From NCBI GenBank assembly GCA_005784505.1, contig VCAZ01000099.1, positions 1,004,501 through 1,068,500 on the forward strand: 64,000 nt of DNA, given 5' to 3'. This stretch comes from Bagarius yarrelli (lineage: Eukaryota; Chordata; Actinopteri; Siluriformes; Sisoridae). Each line of letters begins with the position of its first letter. Within the stretch, counting starts at the first letter, position 1. The notes under the pieces are model-generated. The model was not told the DNA's origin. It saw nothing but the letters and a program-made list of their open reading frames with translations, and did no database searches. Position numbers and translations under genes: made by a program. Shown here piece after piece: positions 1 through 14,689 of the stretch.

Positions 1-3000
1 AGCCAAAACGAACCTCGATCTGTCTAAGGGTTTCGTGAATTACTCTTACTGACTTTTTATAGTTTAACCACGTTAAACATCTGGCACCGGTCAGGTCACG
101 CCAATGTGTTGGAAGGTCGTAACTCCAAATCCTATTTATTTTTCTGGATAAAGTAACAATCTTTACTTCTGTTTGCAATCGTCGTTTTATAACAGCTGCC
201 AAATGGGTCAGATCAAAATAGAATAAACCCTCGTTAGAGTGATGGCACTGATGGGGCTCTGATTACAGGGCAGCGCGGCAGCCAGTCGTGACCGTAATGT
301 CTGAAAAGGTCAGCCTTTGCCCTTTGTTGTTCATGAAGACAGGACACAAAAACAAACAAACAAAAAAAAAAACCCTCATCGCACTGGTCAGAATTAGTAA
401 AAGCAGGTGATGCTTGGTGATTGGTGAACGCTAAGAACGCTTCTGCACGTGCCGTGTGAACCCCACCGCATTAGCTGCTGCTTGATTGAAGGTTAGCACT
501 AGAGCTGTGTAAAAATATCAATACAGAAAACTATCACAATTAGTTAACCCTATGGATATTTTTGCACAGCTCTAGTGCTAATACAATACAAATTGTAATT
601 ACATTTATAACTAAATTAATGTAATTTAGTTAATATGTAATTTTTAATTATCAGTAGGTGTAAACTGCGAGTGTAAACGTCGCCGACACATACGGACATC
701 GTTTCAAAGAAAAAATAAGGCAGCATGTATTGTATTGCAATGTATTGTATTGCAATCTATATCGTGACATATTGCCTATCGTGAGTCTTTGCCAATACAC
801 AGCCCAGTTAGCAGAGTAGATTACAGCTAAAAAGACTTTAGACGGGGAAAGACAGTTTATGCAAATGTTCTAACCCTTGGCTCTGGGTATAATGTGATTT
901 ATTGATCTGCTGGGTAAAAACATCCATCAGTTTAAATGAACACATGGGCGCACCAGTGGCGTAGATGAGAAGACATTTTAGATGAAAAAAATATATATAC
1001 TATATAAATTCATGTATGATGATATTGACGCATTATGCAAAAAAAAGGCAGACTGTTGTAGGTGTGATGGTTGAGATGTGTTGGACATCTAAGACCCGAC
1101 CGGCTGTTAACTCATCCAGCCACATTACTATTTTTATAGAATAGTCTTTATGTCAGACATGAACCTGAAAACATACAATGCTTAGAATACAGAAAACTAA
1201 GTAGGTCTTCATTTTGTCACATGTGCATTACTGTAGTGATGCAGTGATTTTTTTTTTTTAACTTTGCACACACCAGAAATTGGGGTCAGAGCGAAGGGTC
1301 AGCCATGATAACGCTGATAACCCACAGACTAACTTAACTATTCGAGTATAGGAGAACCCGGCAGGGGGGAACAAGATGGAAACCAGAATTGGGTGATAAC
1401 TTCTATTACATACATATCAACACTTGAATCAGAAGGAGAAACGTTGCATAGTTAATGGGTTAAACTTAAAAATACTGCAGGTTCTATTGTTTACTAGAGA
1501 ACAGTAATTATGTTCTTTTACTTTTATGAACATTAATACAGTGCAATTAAAGCACTCAGAGATCTGTTCACTGATGCCCTGCATGTGTGCTGCTTATGTT
1601 TACCAGCCACAAATGAGCAAAATATTGTTTTAGGAGTTTAAATTCCACTTCAAACTATAGTTCTGGCTGGCGGTCAGACCACCGACCTGCTTAACAAAAG
1701 AACGTAGTCCCTACAACCATCTTATAAGAATACAAACTAAGCACGACTTTGTATCCTCCTAAGACAAGGGGAAGAAGAGAACATGGCTTGGTGTGATCTG
1801 AAGAACACCACGTTGCCTGGCATAAAATAAACCAGGCTATACAAGTGAAAGCTGTCATGGCAAGAGGATGTGAGATGTTTATTACACCATCCAAATCCGG
1901 CTGACATGGTCAAGACAAAAAGCAACATTAAGCTAAATGATCAATTATGAATATATCTTTATTAACTCAATTTAATAAAGATTTAAAAAAGGGGGAGTAC
2001 TGCACTGCACTACACTGTGACTCCTGAAATCGAACCCAAGCAGATCATTCTTCAGCAGCATAATAATTAAACGCAGTCCCGAAAAAGAAAGCATGTTTTC
2101 CCTCTTAAGAAAAAAAAGGTGTTGATACACTGTATTAGAAGCCTAATGAGCTCTGCCGTGGAATCAGCACTTGTGTTCTGGAACCAGTTCGATATTCATC
2201 CCAGCAAGAGACGTTTGATTATCACAGCTAACGGCAGACAGGTGCACAGACAAAAACAGAGCACAGGTCACACACACACACACACACACACATCATAAAA
2301 GCCAAAACTAGTATTGAGTTTCTCATAAGACCTTTTTTTAGTAAAGTTGACCAATCATTGTAATGCTCCGCCTAAAACTTAACAAGTGTTTCACCAAAAC
2401 AACGTCCTTGATTTTCTTCCTTTAAAGATGTGCTAATACTCGAATCGGTCATTTACCAACAAAAATCACAAAAATGGATGAAATAATTTCCATGTTAATT
2501 AAAAAAAGCATAAAAACATTGAAACAAGACAAAACAAAAGCTGTGGTGTGGTCAGTAAATTACAGAGAAGAGCTAAATAAAGGTTTCATTGTGTGACAAA
2601 TTGCCTTTTCAATGTACTCTGCAGTTATAATTAAAAAACTAACGATTGATTGATTAATGACATTTTTTTTGATGAATAATTGAGAAAAATGACCAATCAA
2701 ATGTTTATCTCTACTTTGAACTGTGAATTGTTTTAATACACAGACCCCTGAACAGACTGACAATACTGCCGAGCATTTCTTAAGGAAAAGCACAACCTTG
2801 TCAACATTGCATTTTGTCTGTACTGAGAATTGGTGTACTGAGGCGGCCCTGAATATAATATATGTGTGCCTGAATATATAGAGGGGAAAAACAAGTTCAG
2901 CTTGAAGGTCTTGGACTAATGGCTCGCTTTTGTTTGCATGCGATATCTAAACAGAGAGTTGTTTAAAGGAAAAGACCTTCACTACAGCAGCCAGATGACG

Positions 3001-6000
3001 AACCAATGTCTGGAACTGATTTCAGTTATACATTTCAGAGAAAAGTTCTGGTCTGACTTTAGAGATAAATATCATTAGGAAGATTCTTAGGATCCCTAAA
3101 AGCTTCTTTGTGATATTGTCTATTGTAAAACAAATCCCTGTACGAATAAATTTGAATTCAATATTTCCGAACTTACTGTGCCATCCTTTATTTTACCACT
3201 CTCACTGACTGGAGAAGGATTCTCCATCTTGGAAAAAAAAACCTCACTGATTTACTCATTACCTTATCAGTTTGCTTGTTTGTTGACTTTTTCACAATCT
3301 GGGGAGATTCATTAGTACCACTTGTTTTCCCAGGACTGGTGCCGGAGTCAGAGCTCAGCCGAGGGTCCGCCTCACTTTGTACCTGCAGGAAGCTGAAGCT
3401 GCTTTGTCACCAAAATTTGACCAGAAACGCTTTTTCTCTCTGGCAAAAGCCTCCGAATTTACAAATGACTCTTTCTTTAAATTCTGTAATTTATTTTTTT
3501 GAATACCGGATCTGTAAAACCCGTCGGTTGCAAATTCTCTCACTATTTCTTCATACACTACTTTTTTTGTTTGTCTTAAATTTACTTTATCGACATGTTG
3601 ATAGAGCGACTGTTGGTCTCTTCTATAACCACTGCTGAACTGATATGTAATTATTGTTCATGCAGCTGAAAGTTGTAGTGAAAACTCAATCCACTGACAT
3701 CATAGGTTCGAGACCAGCAACATTTCCAGGCTGGTCCAGAGCTGGAATTTGGGCTTAGTATTTGTCCCAATTCAGCTCTGTCGAAGCGGCAGTATAGTTT
3801 TGTCCATCTATAAAATTAGGACGTAATGACAAACACTGTTGCAGTGTCTGTGCCATTTTATCTGCACCAAATAAATGAACGTAATACAATTCTTCTGTAC
3901 TGTGCAGGTCTGAACATCTTTATTAGCTTTTTTGTAGTAATAAAACAATGGCAGTCGAACTGTACTACTGGTCAACAACAGGAGGGACGTTAACAGAGAA
4001 AGGAGTGGCAGTGTAACAGCTGCTTGTGTTTGGACATTATCAGAGAGGACATGCTGTTACAACACATTAACATCCCACTGCCTCACATTGTGGCGGAGTT
4101 TCACACCATACAAGACTGCAGAGTCATGCAACAAAACCGGTTAGAGAAGCACAGAAAAGCCGGACTCCTGCTACTTCCCTGACTAGGCTTAAATACTTCA
4201 ATGAAGCACAGCCAGGCTAATTAATTTAAGAGGACACACACACACAGACCTAAATTCGGTTCCAGAGTTAAGAGGTAGTGAAGCACATCCAGATATAAAA
4301 GAAGGTTTAAATAGACTTGCCTAAAAGGTTCTGTTTTCTATGACTCACTAAAGCAAGACAATCAACACAAATTCCTTTCTAATAAAGGAAATCGGCCTAT
4401 TTCATCAAAATAAAAGACAATTTCTTAATTTAAGATAAAATATTAGAGAAAACAAACAATATTACAAAGAGAGATAAGGTTGGCAAATGAGTGTAAAACA
4501 GTTTATCTTTGACTTGTGAGGAAAACTGGAGAATTGCTTTGCACACTCTTTTGCAGTAAACTCCTTGGAAAACGGGGACATGATCGTCACACGTCTGCTT
4601 TTTCTTCAAAATAAGAAACAAGAAAGTGCGTTAGGTGACGAACGGGTCACGAGTTGAGCAGGTCATTACAATGCTTGGTCAATTTTGCAGAAATTTCTTC
4701 ATGAAGTCCTGGAGGCGCCGCTTAATATATCAGCCAATTGCGTGGCAGCAACGCGATCTGTAAGATTATGCAGATACAGACAAGGTACAGACTTCACAAC
4801 AAGCATCACGAAGAAGTATTTTTTTTTAAATACTAATCACAATCTTATAATAGTACCAATCATGAAGCTTGCAGATAAAAAAGTCATCAGTTAAAACATC
4901 AGACTTTTATGCTGGTTGATTTCTCTATACAAACTTACTGTAAGTCTGAATAATATAATCATGGGGTCGCGGACACGACTCTAATTTCATAGCAAACAAG
5001 CTTTCGTCATGGTGCAGCACAAGAACCGACCCTGTCATGATTGTTTCTCTGGCTAGCAATAAATACAACGCCACTCAGCTTGCCGAAGATGCCAATATCG
5101 ATTAGACTCCGCTTGAAATAGATTTACGCTGGCTATTAAATTCCCAAGTGTCAGAATCACTGGCTTAAACGGAGACATTCTGACATTTTATCTAATTGCA
5201 AGAATACTAGAAGCAGTACTCTGCTCTTATTAAAAGTCCTAAGAGATCTGGCAGAAAAGCTTTGCGGGTGCACCATGAGGAGCACAGCGATGGCAGGGGT
5301 TTTGCCCAGGTGAAGGCAGAGATACCTGCCTGCGCTAATCTACTTTGCTGCAGGGATAGGGCGGGTTTGCGTTATTAAAAGTAAGTAGGGTGAGGAAAAG
5401 AAGGTGGGAGACACAGGAAGGATTAGTCAAGCTTGCTGAGAGGTCCTTCTTGGCAGAGCGAAATCTTTTTCGCTTTCCTCTGGTTTTCGAGCTTTTATCC
5501 CAATACGGCGGTGTTCTGGTCTGCTGGTGCACCACTAAGCTTCGGCTGCGGCTAATGCACCAGCACTGGACGTGTCAGAGTGACCATGTGAAAGGATTTT
5601 CTGCAGGAGGGCTGCGCATACATAAGCGTCCGCTGGTACAAAAATAACAAAGGAACAAGTAGTGCTTTTCATCTCAGCGGGGAGGATAAGTGCATTTGTC
5701 ACCTGTAAGCGACTGGAAGAAATGTCAAGTATTCAGAAAAGCGATCGCAATTATACCGAAAAGGAAGAAGGATCTAAACTGGAGTTGATTAACAACAGGC
5801 TTTTTTTTTTTTACTACCACCACATTCTCAGACAAAGTGCAAGAAATTGTTGCTTTCACTATTTCCATTTCTGCACACACTCTTGCAATCTGCAGAAGGA
5901 AAAAAAAAAAAAAAAAAAAACAGTCGCGCATAAATATGTGCTGTAATCGATCCCACCCTTAATCGGTAATCCGACATTTCATTTCGAACCATTGCCCTGA

Positions 6001-6378
6001 GACCGCCGGCTTTTGTCCACAATGACATCCTCGAAGCTCGAATTAATTTAAGCCAATGACGGTTTTGTGCTTAGGTTATAATTCAGCAGATATATCAGGT
6101 GTAGGTAGGAATATCAGGTGGATGCTGTATAAATGGCCAAGGAGAGTCCTACTGTAAAGCCACAGAGATCAGGTAGACCAAAATAGCAGCTTGAATTACC
6201 AGCTCCAAGCAGCTCTCGTTTCAAGCAGCGATACTGGGAGATTAGAGTGACGTCCATTCTTATTTAGACATCCCAACAAGGCCCGGGTCGTTTTACACCC
6301 AAACAACCAACCACCCATCACAGCACGGCACGGCACCCACACACCCATGGTGCAGGTGGTTGAGCTGGCTGCTCTTAC
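1..6378 (-). other. Intron beyond last visible exon
   Basis: No exon was recognised. The interval contains a hAT-type MITE (500-806), a CA run (2270-2292), a poly-A run near 5900 and AT-rich unique sequence. It is inferred to be intron because the Sec7 and PH domains are incomplete at 6379. Confidence 0.7.
500..806. mobile_element. hAT-type MITE, copy 1
   Basis: The ends are TAGAGCTGTGTA and (reverse complement of the right end) TGGGCTGTGTAT. Flanking 8-bp sequences GTTAGCAC (492-499) and GTTAGCAG (807-814) look like a target-site duplication, which fits hAT insertion. Copies 2 (20488) and 3 (29977) share both ends. It carries an internal inverted copy of its own left end (555-581). There is no coding capacity. 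Confidence 0.75.
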
Positions 6379-6468
6379 CTTGAGTAGATCTCGGGGGAAA
6401 TCTTGTCCTGCTTGAAGGCCGTCCAGATTGTTGATGAATTCCTGGCACGTCATCTTCTTCCCGATATT
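6379..6468 (-). CDS. psd3: psd3 exon, Sec7 domain (last exon in window)
   Basis: The exon is 90 nt (30 codons, phase 0 at both ends), entered after TCACTTGCAG and left at CTCAAG/GTAAGA. It encodes NIGKKMTCQEFINNLDGLQA followed by GQDFPRDLLK. Relatives have NIGKKMTCQEFIANLxGxNxGxDFxxDLLK here. The next family exon would start ALYxSIKNEKLEW; I looked for its reverse complement in 1-6378 and did not find it, so it lies beyond the window edge. Confidence 0.97.
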
Positions 6469-9284
6469 CTGCAAGTGAGGAGAAATTTCTTACTGTAGTG
6501 TGACTGTAATGCATCACCCAGCTCCTCCTAATTTAACCTGTTTACTATGGATAGCTGTTGACAGCTGAGGGAACTTACACAAGTGCTGTGTGTAAATATG
6601 GACTGTCGATATTACAGCTCATTTTTTTAGTCTGTAAACTGCAACACTGCGGCACATTTCAAACAATAATAACTCTCAAACTTAATATTGCATTAATATT
6701 TCGGTGCAAACGTGCCAGAAAAACCTGCGACAGTAAAAAGAACTCCAGTTTACTACACCTAAAACAATCGTTGACTGATTCGAGCTGATCAGGTTCATAT
6801 ATCTTTTGTTAATTTTGTATATATGTGTCGCTCTCATCTGTGTAAAAAAAAAAAAAAAAAAAAAATACTTTGGTGATGCGACGATGATTTACAGCTACAT
6901 TGGACCCATTTTCACCTTAAAAATGTAGATTTTTTGACATATGGAAGATTTTTAAAAAAGTCATACCAATGAACCGCCTACGTCAGTCGCCTAAATTGAG
7001 TTTACGAACATTATGATCAGCTAAAATCTGTTTTAAATAAATCAAACAACCCATAAAAACAAAAGGCAAAAGGCATGCATTTAATATCAACAGGATTTTT
7101 TTTTTAGATTATTTCATATATTACTTCATTTACAGGTCTTTTCTAAATAATTTGGTTGGTTTTATATGGTTTGTATGATTGTGTTGAAAATAGTTTTTAT
7201 TGGTATTATTTGTGGGTGGATGGAAGGAATTATTTGCATTTACTTTTTTTTTTTTTTAAATGAAAATTCATATCAGTATTTACTCTCAACCACAACGAAT
7301 CGAATTCATATGCTGAGGTTAGGAACTGGATCTGACGCAGATGATTAAGAACTATAAATGCAACTCTAACCAGTTCTTTCAGTAAAAAAAAAAAAATTAA
7401 AAGACTTAAACAATTAAAAAATCTAATTACAAATCAGTTGTTATTTCAGAATCATGGCCGACACACACACACACACACAAAACACATGCAGCATGTTGTG
7501 CGGAGACTTATTTGTATGTCAGGACATATTTCAAGCTCAATTGACTGCATATAGGTGAATTGTTCCTACCAGTGATGACTATCATTTTGTTAAATTACAT
7601 GACTGCTGTACGATCGACGATAAAACTGCGGTGTGCCGACCAGCTTTGTTCATCATAGCTGATATCCTTGAACCACAAGGCTGCAGGGCAACCGCTTTCA
7701 TCTGAGAACATTTCGTGCCTTCAGGCAAACCTTTTCCTTTAGAAAGATCTTTTTCTATTAAAACTATCAATTAACAAAAATGCCACACAACCTTGTGTAA
7801 AATAAAAAATGTTTAAGCTTGGATTTGTCATAAAAAGGCACCCCAGGAATGTGGAATTAGGTGGGTATTTTGTGGTGAGGTTTTATGAGCAACTAATTAA
7901 TAAAAGAAATGTTCTAATAAATTACAGACTAAACTGATTAGCTGACAGTGTTAACATATAATTAATATATAGACCTTTGATCTCATATGACCTGAGGCCT
8001 GCAATAGCGCAGTTTAACCAGTGTGGTGCTGTAGAGCAAGACAATAACTCATTGCTTATGCAGAAAAACAACACATTGGAGCCAACACAACTAGGGAATA
8101 TCCAAGTTTAGCGAAACTATAAACAAAATCTGTAGTCATGTGTAAAGGCTTTGATATAATCATAATTAAGTTCCTTATTTAATCTTTGCTTTAGGATAGA
8201 AAAGAGGTTTAATATGAGCAACTAGCTAAATGATAGTGAATCTTATTAGTTTATGCTAAACAAAACAAAAATACATAAATAAATAATTGGCAATATAAAA
8301 TCAGTGGTTTACTCGTTTTATATATTAGTTATAATATTGATAACTTAAAATATTTAAATCAGTTGGGAAAAAAAATAATTTTTAATGAATCAACTATCAA
8401 AATAATTGTTTGTTGCATTCCTAACCACCATTGAAATATCATTTTTATCTGTATTTGGACTTTATCGATTTTAGAACAATGCTAGTTTAGAAAAATTAAC
8501 TCTCCCAAGGCTAAATTTAGGCAAGCTGCATTCTTTTAGAAAGATATAGAGGTGTTTTTTTATATAAATATTACACAGCTTTGGGAAGACTATAAAACAA
8601 TCCAGCAGCTACATTTACCTGGAAGTGGGCAGTGAAATTTGTATTAGCCAGTTAGCAATGATGGGTTATGTTAGCGGTAGACAGATGGTTCAGTTTTGCC
8701 AATTAATTAGCATCAATAGCCAATTAGTGGAGGTACCAGACATATATATACTCCATATATATATATTAAAGAGTTTTAAAATAAAAGAAAAACAAACAAT
8801 AAAAAGCAAACAGTGTAAGGCTGTACAATCAATATACATTCTGGTGCTATTGATGCCCCTATTCATTTCAAATGGACAATTTTAAGCATGACTGTTTGGA
8901 TTTATATAAAATTGTGACACTTGACAGAAAAAAAAACAACAAATATAAATAAAGTCTATGAAATTGTCCTTGTTGATTGTTTCCCAATTTGAACATTCAC
9001 TAAAACTAATTATTTTTTATTTTCTTCGTTCTCCTTAATATTAATGACGAGTGTACATTTGTATTGGTCAAATAAGTTCCTTTTTGATTTGTTTTTTTTT
9101 TTTTTGCTTTAGTTTGAATGCAAGTCTTTTATTTATTTTACTGGTTTTATTTATTTATTTATTTATTTATTTTTAATGAATTAGTTATCCACTACGGCGT
9201 AACTTAGCTTATGAGGATAAACAAAAACAACAAAAACAGTCCTGTTTGGAATGGTTTACTTGGAAGTCAGGGAAATATTTATTA

Positions 9285-9549
9285 GTCTCTGATGCTGCAT
9301 TCATAAAATGATACCAAAATGACCAAAATATTACTACATTAAATATATTAAATATTACTGCATGACGGGAAAACCAGCATGTGATTTACTTCAGGTCTTT
9401 TAAACATTATTCATTTTTCTGCCATCACTGATTCCCTCTGATGTGGTCAGATATCCATTTTTCCAAGTTTAGATCAATGCCCTCTATCATTTATTTCTCT
9501 GGCTGATAGCTCAAACAGGGGCTTCCAAGGCAGACGTAAACAATAAAGA
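9285..9549. repeat. Direct duplication, copy A
   Basis: This segment of about 265 bp is nearly identical to 10822-11075. Shared runs include GCATGACGGGAAAACCAGCA and GATAGCTCAAACAGGGGCTT. Copy A has a small extra TA-rich insertion near 9335-9360. It is not coding on either strand. Confidence 0.9.
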
Positions 9550-10821
9550 AATATTATTTGCAAAGAAAAATGGGGCTTAAAAAAAGAGTTAAGTGCCGTT
9601 CACATATCACGCCTAAAACTGTGTAGAAACCGCAAGCCGCAGTGCTTTTGTCGCCTGCGCTTTGGTAGCGTATGTGCGCTGCGTTCTCCATTACAGCAAG
9701 GAAATTTTTGCCCTCCTTTCTGTTACTCTATTTATAAAGAGTGATAGGTTGGTTTTTGTAACATGACCCACTGTGCGCCTGCAGCACTTTAAAAAGTTAA
9801 GATGAAAGTTTTATCTGTCTGAGCGCACACGCGTCTGAAAAAAAAAACCCATCAACATATGAAATTAGGAAATTAAGCGTGCAAAAGGCGCGATATGTGA
9901 ACAGCCTGTAAAAATGTAAACCTTATTCAACTCCGTTTTCTTACAGAACCTTAATGTAAATCTGTTGCCAGAATGCAGCCAACATACTCGTCTAGTCCCG
10001 CAATCAGCCATCAGACGGTATATTTTCACTAACCCTCCTCCCTACTGTGTTACATATTAAATAAAATAAATATACATGCAACCAAGTTACAAAAATAAAG
10101 GGGAAAAAAATATTTAGCGATCTGGCATTTTATGACAAGCCGGTGTAAGAGTTCTGTAAAACACTGCACATTCACATTATTTTCAGGATCCGATTTGCTA
10201 TGAGGAAGACGATGCTGAAGAAATGTCCCATTTTTTTAACCTTAACATACAGCTTTAACAAGCGGCTTAGAGTAATGAGAAGTAGTTAGTTCAGTTCATC
10301 CCGGACAGGAAAAAGGAGCAATAACAGCTCAGTTCAATCTTCCAACCATAAGATTTGATGCTGTATAGTAATAACTATTAATAAACACCCCAATGTAGCC
10401 TTAAATTTCGACTCTTAGTTTTAATGTGTTTTGTCAAAACATCAGAGACAAAAGGTAGAGAGATCGGGTCAGTGTGAATACCAAAATAATGAGCAGAAGG
10501 TGTTTGTTCCAGTGACTTTACAGGTTCTGCCAGCACCAGCCGAGTTTGTAGGTGGACAGCAGTGACAAATGTTCAGACTGGCACACAATGTCAGAGTGAC
10601 GCGAAGGCCTTTTTTTTTTTTGATGCATGCAAGTAATAGAGATTTCTCCAGAACTGTAAATGTGAATTCTGTTACAGCCCGAAGGAATAACAGAAGGCAG
10701 TAAAAATCAGCTCGCTGACTAGATGTGCATGTTCCCCAGCACAGTGTTCTGACAGGAGCTGCGCAAACGGGCTTTGATTCTCATACATTTGTAAGTCTCT
10801 GTGCTCTCGGCATTTACAAAT

Positions 10822-11075
10822 GTCTCTGATGCCGCATTCATAAAAAAAAGGATACCAAAATGACTTTGTTACCAAAATATTACTGCATGACGGGAAAACC
10901 AGCATGTGATTTACTTCAGGTCTTTTAAACATTATTCATTTTTCTGCCATCACTGATTCCTTCTGATGTGGTCAGATATCATTTTTCCAGGTTTAGATCA
11001 ATGCCCTCTATCATTTATTTCTCTGGCTGATAGCTCAAACAGGGGCTTCCAAGGCAGACATGTAAACAATAAAGA
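10822..11075. repeat. Direct duplication, copy B
   Basis: This is the second copy of the segment at 9285-9549, in the same orientation about 1.5 kb away. It differs by a few substitutions and short indels. Confidence 0.9.
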
Positions 11076-12450
11076 CAATTAAAGATATATTCTTATATAA
11101 ACAATTGCGCTATGGGAAGTGGGGTGTAGGTTTAAATCCAAGAACCACCAATCTACCACTGCCTGGCTCTTAATCAAGGCCCGTAACAGCCAACTCCTTA
11201 GTTAGTTTAAAAATAGAGATACATGTCTAGATATTGATGTTATCCAAATGCCAGAAATAAAAATGTACCGCAATAAATGAGTGAAGAATTGATTATTTCA
11301 GGGAAGTGGCCTGAAATGCTAATCAGAAGATTATGGGTCTATTTTCCAGCACCACCAAACTGTCATTTCTGGGCCCCTAAACTGCTCAGCTAGATAACTG
11401 ATAAGGTGGCACTTTCTATAGATTTAAGTAAAAATTTTAAAAGGAGTCTCCAGTTCAAGAGTAACAATTAAAGAACAAAGCTGTCTTGTTATAAAACATG
11501 GGGAAGTCTTCAGGCTGAAAATTTTAATGTAATTAAAAATACAGTAGACGGCCGAACAGAACACTCGTATCTGCTTCCTGAACATCCCACAATGGCTCCA
11601 CTCCTCTGATAAGGCTTTTTAATAGATTTTGGCAGGTGATGTTAAGTAAGGGTTAAAGTAAAGTTGGTCAGTGAGTTTAAGGTCAAGACCCCAAATGTGC
11701 AACAGACTCGAGTTCTTTCACTTCATCCTTTTCAACACAAGTCTTAAAGGAGCTCGTTTTTATGCACTGGAACAGACCTAGGAGTTTCATTAGGGGAACC
11801 AACAAGCATCAGCATATACGACATTGACATTTAGGATTTAGGATGTGGCAACCTCCTGAGTTGTGATGGTCATAGTGTGGCGTTCTACAGATAGAAACAC
11901 CAACATATACAATTGATTACTTGATGTAATATTAGAGAAATAAAACAACAGAGACTTTAGTCTTTCCAGGATTTTGCGATGCAGATTTTATGCAAATGTA
12001 ACCAGTCCCCTATGAATTCTGCAGGACTTTACAATTTTATTCAACTGCTGTTATTTTTTCATCTATGCAAATGTACCCAACACTAACCTGTACAAAACAT
12101 GACTGGTACATCACCAAACGCAACTATGTGTTTCTGGAAAATTACTGCAAGACGGCGTGCAAACTAATTCCTTTGTGTGTGTTTTTTTTTTTTTTACAAA
12201 AGCAGAGGAAAAACTGTTTTACACAAAGTTAAAATATATTGGGGGGGGGGGGTGATATTACCAAAACGGACAATTTTGCACTAAATGCCCTGTGCAAATG
12301 GCTTCACTTCTTACTTATCTCTGTATCTGACAGAATGAAGATCATGTCAGTGCAGTGATATTTTAATAGGCTATGATTTTGCTGCAAGCTGCCTTGGCGA
12401 ATCTAAATGCACTACATACTGCCCAAGCCGAAGAAAGACACAGCATGCCA

Positions 12451-12456
<6 letters not shown>

Positions 12457-12491
<35 letters not shown>
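12457..12491. repeat. CT microsatellite
   Basis: An uninterrupted CT run of about 17 units lies in the intron. Confidence 0.9.
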
Positions 12492-12494
<3 letters not shown>

Positions 12495-13093
12495 GTAATG
12501 AAGAAACATTATGCCTTTTATCAACACAGGTTTCAATCTTGGTGACTGACAGCAGCAACAGTAGCCTTTAAAGCAGTAGAAAGCTTTTTCCCGCTCCACA
12601 ATTTTATTGTCCCCACAACGCCACGATTTTATACAAACTAGGACAATTTTCTGTGTGTGAAAAGGAGGGAATTTTCTTGACAAAGAAGTCACAGCTTTGC
12701 CAATTTCACCCAACTTTACACAGCCCGTTCAGCACCTGGGCGAAGGACGCTACCATGCATCTTTTAAAAGCGACTGTCTAGCAAACTATCAAGCTGTGGG
12801 CGTGAAATATTGGCATCTCCATGGCACATATGTGTTCTATTGAGACGGAGCCAGAAAACGTCAAAAGCGAGATTGCCACCCAGTGTGTCTAAAGACACAT
12901 GAGCAAACTGGATGGGGACAAAGAGAAAAGCTATTCTGAGATACATGTCAAACTGTGAGTTTATTACACTCGAAAAAAAAAAAAAAGAATTAGAAAACCT
13001 TTATTACATGAGGAAAACAGCTTACAAATCCTATTTGGATCTATAGTTAAGATTTAAATAGGAAATAAAAAAAAAAAATTTGTGAGAGGTTCT

Positions 13094-13137
13094 GTGTAGT
13101 GTAGTGCAGTGTAGTGTAATGTAGTGTAGTGTAGATG
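13094..13137. repeat. GTGTA pentamer repeat
   Basis: About eight imperfect copies of GTGTA occur in tandem, with GTGCA and ATGTA variants. Confidence 0.85.
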
Positions 13138-14689
13138 ACTCAATGGCCAGCTCGCTAACTCCTAGCAGTTCTTATGAAACCAGGTACGTGAATTTTTCGA
13201 TATCATTTCAAAGAACAAAAACTCGTAGCAAATTTACTGTTGAGATTTTATTGTCTGATACGAATAGAATTTGTTCTAGAGGCGAGTTCTTACGATGAAA
13301 ATCGGTACTGTGCTACAAATTTTTCCATAAAAATAATAATGCAAATGTTGAAAATATTATTATTACCAAGTTCTAATACTATAATCATGTTTTTGTAAAT
13401 AGAAAACAAGCAAAACATTTAAAAAATTCACCACAACAACTCCCCAAACACTAACTAAAAAAAATGTTAAATACACAAACTCGCTTCTGTTGGCTTTCCT
13501 CTGACGTAAACAAGTTTTGCCCGGCTAAATTTTTTTTAAGTAGAATTTGTAAGGCAGAGCATTCGTATGTGAGGTTCCGCTGCATCACTTGTCTTAAGAG
13601 CAAAAGCTCTGTATTATATAATGAAGCACAGACTCTTTATAACAGAGTGTCAAAAGGCTAAACGAATCTACACGGTATTTAAACAGAATTATGAGCGGAC
13701 AGGGCGCCTCCACACACAATTTAAAAATGATTATGTACAATGTGCTGCTGAAGTCCACTATTATTCACACAAAAAGAATTAGAGCTGATGTTTAAATCTA
13801 GCCGATTATTTTTATTTAAAGCTTCGGCTTTATAAACTGAAAAGGATGAAGAAAGTAAAGCTGTTTAGCCACTGTTGTTTGTTTGTTTTTTTAACCTACC
13901 TGCTGTCCTCGGGTCAAATTTGATCTGTTTTAAAACCAGAAAAAAGCTTTTATTTTTATGTAACTGCTGAAATGTAATATTGGGTGATTATTTTTTCTCC
14001 ATTTCAAGCTTTACATACGATTATATCAGACAGACCAAAGTTCAACAGAACCCAGGGGGGGATAAAAAGCATCAGAAACCAGAAAGTTACTGATTCTTTA
14101 TCGGTTTTGGAGATAAAAACAGGAAGTGGTTGGGGAAGCATTAATACCCTATTTTGGGACTTGGCACATGTTTTGGTATTCAGTGACTCTTAACGATACC
14201 CAATAAAATCACAACAGAACATTTTATTAAGCTCGGTTTGTGTTTTCCGCATTGGAACAGTAACCATGAAGAGCACATACATACAGTACATGCATGTTTA
14301 CACACTTTAGCACTAGGCACATTTTTATAACTTTTGCTAGCTACATTAGTTAGTTATTAGAGTTATTAACTGTTTATAATTCAATTTCATTGACTAGATT
14401 TGATGTTGAGTAAATTGGACCAAAAGCGGCTGACTATTAACAACTACATACTGGTTTAATGTTGATATTTTCATTCATTAACAATCAGCCTTGGTAATAA
14501 ACTGGTGGCTTAAAGGTGTATGATGACGTATGATTAATTGTACTGTCAGAGGATCAAGATCTCTCTAACATTTATATTTCCACAATAAACGCAGACTGCG
14601 TTTGTTTTTATAGCTGTCCCTATTATTGGGTTATTCGCATGACATTGTATATATCACATGGCATCGAATGCAAGATAAGTAGCAGATGT

